A stretch of 64,000 nt of DNA from Selaginella moellendorffii (taxonomy: Eukaryota; Streptophyta; Lycopodiopsida; Selaginellales; Selaginellaceae): NCBI RefSeq assembly GCF_000143415.4, contig NW_003314375.1:63369-127368 (forward strand), read 5' to 3'. Positions 45,457 through 56,423 of the stretch are shown piece by piece; the first letter of the stretch is position 1; each line of letters opens with the position of its first letter. Below the pieces are notes generated by a model. It was not told the origin of the DNA. It saw only the letters and a program-made list of their open reading frames with translations, and made no database searches. A program made the position numbers and the translations under genes.

Positions 45457-46640
45457 AATCCGATCTGGTTGTCTCCTCTGGTCGTTGTGCCGAAGAAAAA
45501 CGGCAAGCTCCGAATCTGCGTCAACTACAAGCAGCTCAACGACGTCACCAACAAAGATATCTTCCCGATACCCTTCACCGATGAAGTTCTTGACACAGTC
45601 GCCGGACACGAAATGTACTCCTTCCTCGACGGATTTTCCGGCTACAATCAGATCACCATCGCCCAAGAAGACCAGCACAAGACAGTATTCATCAGCCCAT
45701 GGGGAGCATACGCCTACCGAAGAATGCCTTTCGGCCTCTGCAATGCACCCTTCACTTTCCAGCGACTCGTCACCAACACCTTCCGAGACTACCTCACTGA
45801 CTTCATGTGAGTCTTCATGGACGACTTCAGTGTCTTCAGCTCCGAAGACCGCCATCTCGAATGCCTCGAGAAATGCCTCGAGAAGTGCGAAGAAAACAAC
45901 ATCGCCCTCAACCCCGAGAAATGCGCCTTCTTCGTCAAGTCCGGAGTACTTCTCGGCCACATTGTCTGCAAAGACGGCATACTCATCGACAAAGACAAAG
46001 TCGAAGTCATACTTCAGCTCGACCCGCCAAAGAACCAAAAGGACCTCCGAAGATTTCTCGGCAAGATCGGATACCACCGAAGATTCATCCACAAGTACGC
46101 CGACATCGCCAAACCTCTCACCGACGGCCTTCGGCTTGACGCCCAGTGGATCTGGTCGGACACTCAGCAGACAGCATTTGACAACCTCAAGCTCAAGCTC
46201 ACTACCGCACCAATACTCGCCAAACCAGACTGGACCAAAGAGTTCCATATCCACGTCGACACCTCTGACATCGGCACCGGCACAGTGCTTAGCCAAGCCC
46301 AGAGAGACAACCGAGACCAGCCGATTTACTACGCAAGCAGACTACTCACCTCGAAACGAACGCAACTACACCACCACCGAGAAAGAAGCCCTCGGCATGG
46401 TATACGCCCTCCAGAAGTTTCGGCACTACATTCTTTCGAGCAAAGTCATCATCTTTGTTGACCACAAGGCCCTCCTTTACCTCATCAACAAGCCCATACT
46501 CTCCGGCCGAATTTCCAGATGGTTCCTTCTACTCCAAGAGTACAACTTTGAAATTGTCCACAAGCCCGGCCGACAGCATGAACAGGCCGACTTCCTCAGC
46601 CGCATCACCACCGGAGAATCGCCCGATCAACTCGCCGATG
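45457..46640 (+). CDS. Pol: reverse transcriptase and RNase H
   Basis: RT motifs in order: SPLVVVPKKNGKLRICVNYK, FPIPFTDEVL, YSFLDGFSGYNQITIAQEDQ, KTVFISPWGAYAYRRMPFGL with CNAPFTFQRLV, then the catalytic VFMDDFSVF, then LGHIVCKDGI. RNase H follows (FHIHVDTSDIGTGTVLSQ; NERNYTTTEKEALGMVYALQ; HEQADFLSRI). TGA at 45808-45810 sits directly before VFMDD. An extra A at about 46355 (tcgaaacgaacgc) shifts the frame within RNase H. Confidence 0.92.
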
Positions 46641-48000
46641 ATTTGCCCAACTCCAACCTTTTCCGAATTTCAGTACCAGCAACATGGCTCGACGACATCT
46701 TCGCCTACCTCAGCTCAGCAAAAGTCCCAGCTCAGCATACAATGCCAGACCAGAGAAAGAATTTTGTCTCGAAAACCCGCCGGTACTCCATCATCGGCGG
46801 CAGCCTTTACAAACTCGGCATCGACAACATACTTAGACGATGCATCAAAGTTCCAGAGACCCTCAGGATTATAAACGAAGCACATTCTGGACCGTCCGGC
46901 GGCCACTTCACCTCCGACACAACCGTCCGGAAGATTCTCCAGTCAGGACTCTGGTGGCCGACAATGTGGCGAGACACCGAAGACTTCTGCCGGAAATGCG
47001 ACACCTGCCAGAGGAATCGACTTCCGCTGAAAACTCAGAGTCAACCGCTCAACCCAACCTTCCCGGTCACGCCTTTCCAGAGATGGGGACTCGACTTCGT
47101 CGGACCCCAAATCACCACAGCCCGGAAGAACCAGTACATCATTGTCGCCACCGACTACGCCACCAAATGGGCCGAAGCAGCTCCACTCAAGCAAGCAACC
47201 GCCAAGGCAACAGCCAAGTTCATCTACGAGAACATCATTACCCGCTTCGGAACACCACTCGAACTCGTCACCGACCGTGGCAGCCACTTCATCAATGAAA
47301 CCATCGGACACCTTACCGAAGAGTTCCAGATCTGACACAAAACATCAACGCCCTACTACCCGCAAGGCAATGGCCAAGCTGAAGCCACCAACAAGACGCT
47401 CAAGACAATTCTCAAGAAAGTCATCAGTGATTCCGGCAAAGATTGGGACGAGAAACTCGGAGACGTTCTCTGGGCCTACCGGACAGCATACAAGATCACC
47501 ACCGACATGACACCGTTCAAGCTCGCCTTTGGAATAGAAGCCATAACACCAATCGAGTTCATCATTCCCAGCATGCGTGTCGCGGTGAAGTACGACCTGG
47601 ATCCCCGGCACATCTTCCGGCAACGACTGCTCGAACTCGAGAAACTCGACGAGCTCTGACTCAACGCCTTGTGGACCCTCCACACCATCCAGAAGCAAAG
47701 AAAAGCCAGGCACGACCGAAGACTCGCTCGAAACAAAACTCCGAAGTACTCTCCCGGCGATCATGTACTCTGGTATCGAGGACCAATCACTCAGCTCGGC
47801 AACAAGCTCAAAACCAAGTGGCAAGGACCTTTCATCATCACCGAACTCTACCCGAACTCGACAGCGAACGTCGCCACCCTCGCTAGAGACTTCACCGAAA
47901 CTGTCAACCTCAACAAACTCCGACCATACTACGTCGACCTCTGCAACATCCAGACCACCTTTCAGCAACACTTCCGACCGCAACTCGTCACCGGAACCAA
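46641..48000 (+). CDS. Pol: integrase
   Basis: HHCC zinc-binding domain (EAHSGPSGGHFTSDTTV; CRKCDTCQRN). Core domain with the first Asp in WGLDFVGPQ, the second in VTDRGSHFINE and the Glu in YYPQGNGQAEATNKTLK. A C-terminal GPY/F-type module (VLWYRGPITQ, LKTKWQGPFIITELYPNSTA) ends near NLNKLRPYYV. TGA codons at 47333-47335 (before HKTSTPYYPQ) and 47657-47659 (LDEL-stop-LNAL) interrupt it, both where Arg CGA is expected. The frame then continues without stop into ORF3. Confidence 0.92.
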
Positions 48001-48445
48001 GAGATTCCCCAAACACTCTCCCGGCCACTCGAACCGAACACTCGACACCAGCCGTCCGTATCGAGAAGCAACACTAGATGATACCACAATGAGCATCATC
48101 GACAATCAGCAAGCCTCATGGTATCAACAATGGCCAACACGCTACTCAGAAACCATCCCCGACAACTTCTCCTGGACAACCCTCCAGTCGCCACTCAACT
48201 CGGCACAAAATGCTGAGTTCCAAGCTACCGTCCGATCAACTCCACGAGATCAGATCTGCACCGTCCAACAATGCTCAATCTTAGCCGCCAGATCATCATC
48301 TCCACAACAGATCACAGCCCTCAGATCTTGCCACGCAATCGCCACCGTTCAAACTAAACCCCACCAAGTTTCATGGGACACAAACCTAAGTCGCCAACAG
48401 CAGCTCGCCAGCACCCTTTCCAGCGCGCCACCAGCTCCAGCAACG

Positions 48446-50539
48446 ATGCCCAAGCGCAAGATGAGAGCCATTCCCCCAAGACGCCTCAGGTATGTCCGCC
48501 ACAGCTTGCCCAAGCTTCCGACCGAGGCAGTCACGGCATGGCTGGTCGAGCAGGGGTTCGGCCAGCTCCTCGAGATCTTCAAAACCCCATTCGATCACCA
48601 CCTCGCCCGCAAGCTCGCCAAGAAGTATGACGAGAGCCGCAACACGATCTCAGATGACGTCAACAACATCGCCATCACGCCGGCCCTGCTCAGCAAAGTT
48701 TTCAAGATCCCTCGAAAAGGACTCGACAAGTTCCCCAAAGAGGTTCCCAAGGTCATCCTCAAGCCAGGCGCATCCCCAACCACAGAAGGGCCCAAGTGGG
48801 AACACCAGGAGAAGCTGCGCGCCCTGCTCCTCCTCTACGACCTCCGTCCCACTGACAAATCTATCAGCAAGCTTACCACCCAAGCCTATCACGCCATGGA
48901 CCGAGGAGAGCGAGTCAACGTCACCAGCCACCTGAACACTATGCTGGCGAAGCAACTGAAGAAAATCAATGAGAAACCTACGAGAGGCCAAACCATCTCC
49001 ACCGTGATCTTCCCGATGCTCATCGCTTTGCACGCCGCCCACCCCGACAAGCAGCCCTGGTCTACCAGCTCCTCGACTGAACACAGCCATGCTGACGACG
49101 ACGACTCAGCATCGATCGAGACCCTGCCCTCACCACCGCACAAGAAGAAAGCCCAACCCTCCTCATCGAAGCATCATCCACCACCCAGCCCCACCCCCAG
49201 CAAGACCAGCAGCGAAGACACCTCATCCGACGAAGAATCTCCACCACCTTGCCGCCATAAGCTTCGTCAAACTCCTCAACGTAAGAACTGCCACCGCAGC
49301 ACGGAGTACGTTGTCCTCACCAACAGGGACACCACAAACACCACAGAACCCCGCCAGCACCAGCACCAATCAATTCCAAGCCGACCCCGAGCTCGTTCAC
49401 CTTCTCCAACACCAATCTTCAACAACTCAGAAGCTTTCACTGGCGACCAGCACCACGACAACAACGATTCCCATCACCCAGACAATATCACCGCCAGCAA
49501 CAGCAAGATCTCCAGCGGGCACGTCAACTCCGGCAACGTTAAACCTCTCCATCCATCAGCAGCACATCCGACTCTCAACACCACAGCAGATGCCCCGTTG
49601 AACTTCAGCAAAAATCCGAGCTCTTCATCAAATATTACAGTGCCTCATCTCGACCGTCCATCTTCAACGACCATAATTAAATTCGCGCCAACTCAGCACT
49701 GTCAAATCTTAACAAACTTGACAGATCAGCGCAGTCCATCTGCATCCGCTCAGCATCAGCCACCTCAGCAGCAATCAACGCCCCAAATCACACCGGCCGA
49801 CCCCATCAAGAACCCAGCTCCCGACTCAGTTTCAGCGCCCTACGGCTCGCCTTCAGCGCCTTCTCCACCAGTCCAAGCATCTCAGCCGCACCAGCAATCC
49901 ACCATGCCTCCACTCCAGTCCCAGGTACGCAAAGACAGAACCTCCTTCGACCACGAAATCCGCCAAGAACACGAAGACAAGATGCAAGATCCCGGATACC
50001 TCCATCGCAAGCTCTTCGAGGCTCTGGAGCGCCGCGCCAGTCATGACATCAGCCAGGCCATCCGAGGCCACGTTCCCCAGGCTCAGGACATCGGCCAGCA
50101 CCTCTCCCGCAATGGCGCCTTCATCAACACCAGGAACGCAGTCCGTGCTGAGTTCTACGAGCCGCTCGTCACGGAGATCAGCAATCTCCACAACACCATT
50201 CACCACCTCCAGGGCGACATCCAGAGCATCAAGACAACGGCCGCCATCTCTTCTCGCGCCAACAACAACCCCACTGGCCAGCAGAACTACTGGCGAGACA
50301 AGTACCACCACGGAGTCACCGTCATCCAGGAGCACCAGCAGCGCATTGACCATCTTGAAGCGCTCCTCGCCGAGTATGAGGATGATGATGGCTCAGACCC
50401 ACCCGACAGTGAGCCCAACGATAACCTGACCCTCCCCCAGCAGCGCCACCGACTGCGACGCCTGCAGCGAGCTCTGGAAGCGAACCACCTCCACCACCAA
50501 GCAATGGACACTGATCATGGCCCCGAGGACGGAGCCTAG
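48446..50539 (+). CDS. ORF3 of the gypsy element (extra 3' ORF)
   Basis: Intact frame of 697 codons from the ATG at 48446 (MPKRKMRAIPPRRLRYVRHS) to TAG; the frame is also open upstream into integrase. Residues about 15-200 form an ordered domain (AVTAWLVEQGFGQLLEIF, ITPALLSKVFKIPRKGLDKF, HQEKLRALLLLYDLRPTDKS, ISTVIFPMLIALHAAHPDKQ). A long Ser/Pro/His/Gln-rich region follows, then a helical C-terminus (FYEPLVTEISNLHNTIHHLQ; IDHLEALLAEYEDDDGSDP). No signal peptide or transmembrane segment, so it is not a classical envelope. The domain recalls the putative plant transposon protein domain found with other plant gypsy elements (tentative). An opposite-strand homologue flanks the element. This is the only part of the element with no nonsense codon. 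Confidence 0.8.
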   Translation: MPKRKMRAIPPRRLRYVRHSLPKLPTEAVTAWLVEQGFGQLLEIFKTPFDHHLARKLAKKYDESRNTISDDVNNIAITPALLSKVFKIPRKGLDKFPKEVPKVILKPGASPTTEGPKWEHQEKLRALLLLYDLRPTDKSISKLTTQAYHAMDRGERVNVTSHLNTMLAKQLKKINEKPTRGQTISTVIFPMLIALHAAHPDKQPWSTSSSTEHSHADDDDSASIETLPSPPHKKKAQPSSSKHHPPPSPTPSKTSSEDTSSDEESPPPCRHKLRQTPQRKNCHRSTEYVVLTNRDTTNTTEPRQHQHQSIPSRPRARSPSPTPIFNNSEAFTGDQHHDNNDSHHPDNITASNSKISSGHVNSGNVKPLHPSAAHPTLNTTADAPLNFSKNPSSSSNITVPHLDRPSSTTIIKFAPTQHCQILTNLTDQRSPSASAQHQPPQQQSTPQITPADPIKNPAPDSVSAPYGSPSAPSPPVQASQPHQQSTMPPLQSQVRKDRTSFDHEIRQEHEDKMQDPGYLHRKLFEALERRASHDISQAIRGHVPQAQDIGQHLSRNGAFINTRNAVRAEFYEPLVTEISNLHNTIHHLQGDIQSIKTTAAISSRANNNPTGQQNYWRDKYHHGVTVIQEHQQRIDHLEALLAEYEDDDGSDPPDSEPNDNLTLPQQRHRLRRLQRALEANHLHHQAMDTDHGPEDGA

Positions 50540-50555
50540 ATCAAGCATGGGGCAG
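50540..50555 (+). promoter_or_regulatory. Polypurine-tract position
   Basis: The short interval before the 3' LTR (atcaagcatggggcag) contains a weak purine run, ggggcag. The tract is shorter than usual. Confidence 0.4.
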
Positions 50556-50930
50556 TGGAAACCTCCCCTAACACATGCACGCCCAGGAGCAGCTACACTC
50601 ACGACTGAAAGCCAGGTTCAAACGGCTACTAGTTTATTTTCTCTATTCTAGGCATATGCTGGCGGTTAGAACTGCCAACAGGAGAGTGGTTTTGAGAGAC
50701 CCCAGCGCAGCTAGGGTTCCCCATCTCCTTTCCCATTCCATTGTACTTCAAGACTCCTGAATCGCACCCCCCTATTTGCATTATCTTTGACTTGAGTCTC
50801 TCTCCCCGCCGATCCACCACTTCTTTCACCCCTCCTCAGCTGGCGACCTCTGGAGATCAGGCGCCAGTTCTCAGATTGAGTTCTAGCGGTAGCAGCATTC
50901 TCTTCCATCTCCGAATTTTCCCAGTAAACA
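50556..50930 (+). repeat. 3' LTR
   Basis: 375 bases, same termini as the 5' LTR, followed by agacc. Confidence 0.95.
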
Positions 50931-51400
50931 AGACCTTTCCTATGCACTTGCCGATGGTGCGATCCATTGGGCAAAGTTCGTAGTAGAGGAGGAGGGCTTT
51001 GAGGTGATCCATATGCTGCTCCTTGATGTCCTCCCATGTGAGCTCACTGGTAATCTCTAGATTCGCCTTGATGATTTGCTGTGGAACTTCTCCTGAGAAT
51101 TTGAGCAATCCCTTGTTGGAGATTTTGAAAATGGAAGTGATTCTTGCTGGGCTAAGGGTGATCTCATTGCCACTGTCGGTTATGGTGCTGTTCTTGGGGT
51201 TGAAGGAGGTGGCCAGCTTCCTCACCAGCTTTTGGTCAGGGTGTGCCAAAAAGGCCTTGTGGAGGAGCTCAAATCCACGGTCCTTGAGCCAGGCAGTTGT
51301 GTCGTTGCTAGGGAAGCCTAGGAATATGGTGCATGATGTACTTGAGGCGCCGGGGTGGATGAGCTTGCATCATTTTCTGTGATCGAAGTGCTTGCCTCAT
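50931..51400 (-). pseudogene. ORF3-family gene, 5' part (split by gypsy insertion)
   Basis: The minus strand from an ATG at 51400 reads QAHPPRRLKYIMHHIPRLP, a frameshift (ccctagcaac), then TTAWLKDRGFELLHKAFLAH, ITLSPARITSIFKISNKGLL, KFSGEVPQQIIKANLEITSE, and HLKALLLYYELCPMDRTIGK. It is collinear with the element's ORF3 from its first residues (PPRRLRYVRHSLPKLP). The frame runs into agacc and resumes at 40134. Identity by eye is roughly one third to two fifths, so it is not a recent copy of this element. Confidence 0.88.
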
Positions 51401-51696
51401 TAGGGTTTCTGAGACCCGTAACTTTTGGTTGGCCGATCATATTCTTGGTGATGAACAGTAGAGATTTGTTGACCGAATGACTTGGCTTAATTGAAGATTA
51501 ATGGTGGAGATTACTGATGAAGTTAACTTAAGTTCAACTGCTGAGGTGGCATTGATCTAACAGTAGATTTGGACTTAGAGATGTTGTTTGTTGCTGCTGT
51601 TTGTGGTTGAGTTGAGTGGAGTTGTGTTGAACTGAGTTGAGTTAAAGTTTGTCTGTTGGGGTGATTGTTGACTATTGGTTTCAGGGTGTCATCTAG
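51401..51696. other. Spacer upstream of the split ORF3-family gene
   Basis: T/G-rich on the plus strand (repeated ttgagttgag/gttgaactgag around 51600-51650). No gene seen. Confidence 0.4.
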
Positions 51697-53530
51697 TCAA
51701 TAGCTCTGAGAATGCCTTGAAGAGGCTAGTTATGCATAATCAATACTCAGCCGAAACTAAAGTGAAGATCATGAGATGGACTCATATCAGTACACAACCT
51801 TCTCATAGACAAAGTTATAATACGGGTACAACCTTAAATAACTAAGTTGGACATCATCATTTTTAGCCAAGGCGCAAGGCTACCAAAACTAAGTCAAGAG
51901 CTCACTACTCTCATAGAGTTTAACAAAATACAAGGTGTTAAACTCATAGAGTTTAACAAAACTTGCTACCGAGCATAATGCTATAGAAAAAAGCCATAAG
52001 GGTCTTTTCTACATTAACTCCAAACTCTATCCAACTCAATTGCATTAGCCCTAAAAGTTAACATCCTTTTCAGGCTGCATCATATAAACTACATACTAAG
52101 TTGTAAGCTAATTGAAGTCAATTCCAACCCTTGCACTAATTTGTACTGGCTTATAAAAACATGGTTTTTAAACAAGTGATCAACAGATCAATCATTGGAA
52201 AAGCTTAAAAAAAATTGTGGAAAAATTTTCTATCATAGAGAAAGAATGACTCTCAGTTCAAAAATGCAAACTTTCAAGACTCAGCCAACTTCCTCCTACC
52301 TACAATTTCACATAGGTTCACCTCAACACAAATTCTCAAGACCCATAGTATATTTAAGCTTTGAATATCATGCCCATATTTCTGATATCCAACATTGACA
52401 TCCGCAAAAATGCAAAATGAACATCTAAGGCTTGATCATGAAGACCATATCTTTGAATATCTGCATTGCACTAACACTTTTCTTAAACCACTTTCAAGAT
52501 CCAATATGAAGCCAAAACATTAATAAAAAAAATGACATGGAAAATCAAACTCTAAAGAAAATTCCTCATCACCCGAAACAACAATACCACTTTCTCCAAC
52601 ACAAGTGTTAGCAATGTCAATGTTGCAACTACACACATTTTTTATTCAATAATTTACTCCAAGTGCTAATGGCTCAACTGACAAGCTATAGCAAGTGAAT
52701 GCTATAACCTTTTCCAACACATTATGGGCAATTTCCCTAGGAAATAAAGTACTAACTTAAGCTTAGCATAATAACTATCGAGAATCCAGTCAAAGCTACT
52801 ATAATGCTACTTTGTGTAAGTAGACTAACTTCACTATCAACCACTTTGGGGTTGATTATCATTTGACCAAGCAACTTCATAAACACATTACTCAGTATCA
52901 CATGGATATGATATAAATATCACAATGACTTGATTATTAATTGAGCAACACCAAGAGTAATACCCATGTCATTACTTCAAAGGTTTATATGAGTATCAAA
53001 TATTAACCCAATTTGATAAAATGCAACACAAATGCCACACCCCACTGATACAAATTTACAACATTTAACACCACTAACTTTTGTTCACAATACAAACAAG
53101 CTCATACCACTCTCTTTTTGACCAAACTCAAAACTTATCCAACACCAAGCTACTCAAAGAGCAATAGCAAAGTTCTCTGAAAAAGAATTGAACATTGTAA
53201 CCCAAGCTTTCCAATAGCAAGCCTTGACAAAAATAATATAGCATTTCACCGCTATCCATCCCGCAACTCACCATTTGTAAGACCATCATTTCCAATATGT
53301 ATCAAGGTAGGGACTCTTCATTGCATAATGTGAACACGAGCAATGAATCACATCTCGTTGCAAATTATCTCTCCAAGAAAAGAAGATGATTTATGTGTTT
53401 GATCCTTCGTCCCTGATAACTCTCTTTTCGGTCTTATCTTTTGACCAAACCTCAAACTTGCTTTTGCATTGCCTTCAATACAATCCAAGAAAATTTTATG
53501 AGAGAGCACAGCAATAATTACTTGAATCAA
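51697..53530 (+). repeat. Long direct repeat, left copy (LARD-like LTR candidate)
   Basis: Starts tcaatagctctgag and ends gagagagcacagcaataatt. It matches 56424-58222 over its whole length with scattered substitutions and small indels. No ORF beyond about 75 codons. A related, more decayed copy is at 12.1-13.3 kb and a short piece at 62.6-62.8 kb. Confidence 0.8.
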
Positions 53531-56423
53531 TAGATTTATCCCTATAATCTTGATTGATCCACTTATAATCATGCCTAGGAAGGATCCACTAGTGCTGTGC
53601 TAAACAGGTATGGACCAGTTTATTTGCCATTCATAGCAAACCCAAGGAAAGTTTACTTTCACCCATGGTACAAGGAACAACTCATGGAACCATCGATAGG
53701 TTAACATCAATTCTGCCAACTCAAAAAGTAACCTCGAGTTGCTAATGTGCCTCACTCACAAGCCCAAGTGCAAACTTATGTAAAATGGTACAACTTATTC
53801 CATCCTATGAGCCCAAGAGCAAGCTCATACAATATGGTATAAAAGGTAACCAAAATCCATACCCAAGGAACGATTGCGAAGCCTTTACACCCAAACGTGT
53901 ACTCACTCGGATCATCGTTTTCATCTCTGCGTATGCAATGAGACTAGTTGCCCAATCTTATTGGATAGTATTTGCCAAGACTCATCCTCTGATACCAAAT
54001 ATAACACACATGCTTTTTACCATTTATCCTATGGTGATTTACCATAGGATAACCACGAAGGGGAACTTAAACTCTCCATATGCCACATATCATATGCCAC
54101 ATATCACATGCCACATGTTCAAAAGACAGTGGTATGGAATCCGAGTTTTAGGGCCTTGTGCCACTGAATGAAGGAATGGTGCTAAACTCCCAAGTATGGA
54201 GCCAAGGAGCAATGGCACTAGAGCACGGAACAACTCTCGAACATATAGCCCAAGGAGTGAAAGGACAGGAGTACAAAGCAACTTGGATCAATCCTAGAGC
54301 AACCAACATCCTAATGCCAAAACCAGCACGCAAAACAGAGCCAAACAGAGTCTGGTGCTATTTCAACATACTGATGGTCTAACGTAAGGATATGAGCACT
54401 CCACTAGCTAGCATGGAGTGGAACTTGGGTTTAGACCCAAGCTAAATGCAAAACAAAGATAGGCACGCAAGTAGGAGCTAGACTATGCCTCAAATTAGTC
54501 AGCCATGCCTAATTTACCCTTTATCCCTACTATAGATTTGGAACTTTGCATAACCCTCGCCCCCCCGAGAAACACACACTTTGGGCTTTCACCCCAAGCC
54601 TCCCTTAGTACCAGGAGTTAGTCTTTGGGACAAACTTGAAACTTACTAAATATGGAATGTCTCTAAATTATGAATTTGGATATGAGATGAATACCATTAT
54701 GTTCAAAACAATTTTTACATTCTATAGATATGCCAAATAAGCAAATCTAGACACTTTCCATAAATAGCATTTAGGACCAGAATGATACTAACACAAAGGG
54801 CATGATAGCGAGGGTGTTTGGCAAGCACGGTAAGCTATTATGTAGCAATATAACTAGTCTCAATACGCGAGGGTTCTTGTCACTAGCCAGTGCAAGACAC
54901 AACGAGACAGGAACTCCTTACTAGGCTAAGTATGTTTAGCTAATAGCATGTAAGAATTCCGTCCTTATGCTCATCCGGTCTAAGTACACTCAAAATGCCT
55001 AGTTAACTCCACTAGCACAAAAGGGATTAATAAAGGGTCCAGCAATACTGACTTCTTACTATTGTGGCAATAAAAAAAGAGTGTTTATAAGGACTGGCTG
55101 ACAAGTAACTTTCGATACTCGAAGTCACATTTGCGACACTTCCCTAACAACTTCTAACAAATGGAACAATGACCATAAAAAACTCAAAAAACCAAAGCTC
55201 GAAGAAGTTTATAGCCAAGTTGTGCATAACAATGATCACGAATCTTACATGAATTAATTTCAATGCTAAAGAAGAAATCATAGGACAATCCATAATATCC
55301 TCCTTAACACATCCATAAGTTAAACTTTATAATGCCAAAACTAATGAAGAGCATATCTGTATCAATCCAAAAGTTAAGCATAACGAAACTATACTTAACA
55401 AGTGATCATTAAACAATCTTCCATGAATCCATCTATAGCAAGATGTAACTCACTTCATAATAAGCACAAAAGAAATTATCAATGATTGATATATCCCCAA
55501 CTCAAATTCAAAAAAGGATTTAAACATTTCAATATCGATCACTAACTCTTCCTTTTGTAATGTTAGTATAGTCCATGACTAATCACTTTCAAGGAAAAGC
55601 CAAAGCTCAACCCCTACTAAGCAATCTCATCTAAAACACAACTAACTCAACTTGCCATTTAGTTCATTTGAACATCAATACAATTGCTAACTAGTAAATG
55701 CATGGATACCAATAACACAAAGCTACAACCTAAGTATCAACATTATTTGCATCGAAACTAATGAAATTTAATATCAATCTTATGGAGAGATATTTCACTT
55801 CACTCAAATCTTAACATCAACAATGTCAACGATAAGGCACCACTTCAATGCCATCAACACCAAAACAAAGCTAGAAGAAAGCAAAAGTGAATAGCCACTC
55901 AAAGCTTTCTAGCAATCAAACTAACTAAAGTCAAAGATACTATACTTAGTATTTGAGACTAGTTCTTCAACAATACTTAGCTACAGATAACGCATCATCA
56001 AGAAGTGAATCACCACATCCAAGACTTAATGAAATCAAATACCACAGACTAAACATAACCAAATGATATCGACAGAGGTAGAGTCAACATACCAATATGG
56101 AAAAACCATATAAGTCTAACGACACAATCCTCCGCAACACCATCCAGTAAGCAAGTTTATCATTGCTAGATTATCATCTAACAAAGCAAGTATTAATAAT
56201 CCTTTGATAAAGTCTACAAGTAATCACTAGTCACAAAGCAACTAATAATCACTCGTCAATTTACCTTTTATAAGACCCAAACATTAAACTTATGTCATCG
56301 AGTTATATACTTGCCCAACATAAATGTAATACCCCAGGTACGAGATAAAACTTCATGGACAGACATAAACTAAATGACTACTCGAATCCAACTCAACTGC
56401 AATAAGCTCACCAATACGTTTAA
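53531..56423. repeat. Non-coding core between the long direct repeats
   Basis: No gag or pol motif seen. The part from about 55980 on is shared with 11600-12120. It contains cttgggtttagacccaagct (palindromic, 54426-54445), also seen near 14718, and atatcacatgccacat-type short tandem repeats at 54080-54115. A 128-codon open stretch at 53785-54171 shows no recognisable protein features. Confidence 0.6.

Larger units (their letters stand above)
40135..50930 (+). mobile_element. Ty3/gypsy LTR retrotransposon, complete, recently inserted
   Basis: 10.8-kb element. 375-bp LTRs begin TGG and end ACA and differ at three positions that I could see. Flanked by a 5-bp duplication agacc. Order: PBS, leader ORF, gag with zinc knuckle, gap, protease (LDGGSG), RT (VFMDD), RNase H, integrase with HHCC and a GPF module, then an extra ORF. 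The RT-before-integrase order defines Ty3/gypsy. VFMDDFSVF, the DGGSG protease and the extra 3' ORF suggest the plant Athila/Tat group (inference). Six nonsense codons and at least one frameshift break the polyprotein, so it is not autonomous in this copy. 920 bases are unsequenced. Confidence 0.95.

Noticed and set aside
45316-46296. Long minus-strand open frame across the RT region
   Set aside because: Shadow of the GC-rich pol reading frame on the opposite strand; no recognisable motif.
45485-47335. 616-codon frame starting within RT
   Set aside because: Its first third is out of frame with RT and is a Ser/Thr-rich shadow. Only the part after about 46360 is real coding sequence (RNase H and integrase), reached by the frameshift.
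53785-54171. 128-codon open frame in the core of the long repeat
   Set aside because: No motif, unusual composition, and not seen as an open frame in the related copy; treated as chance.
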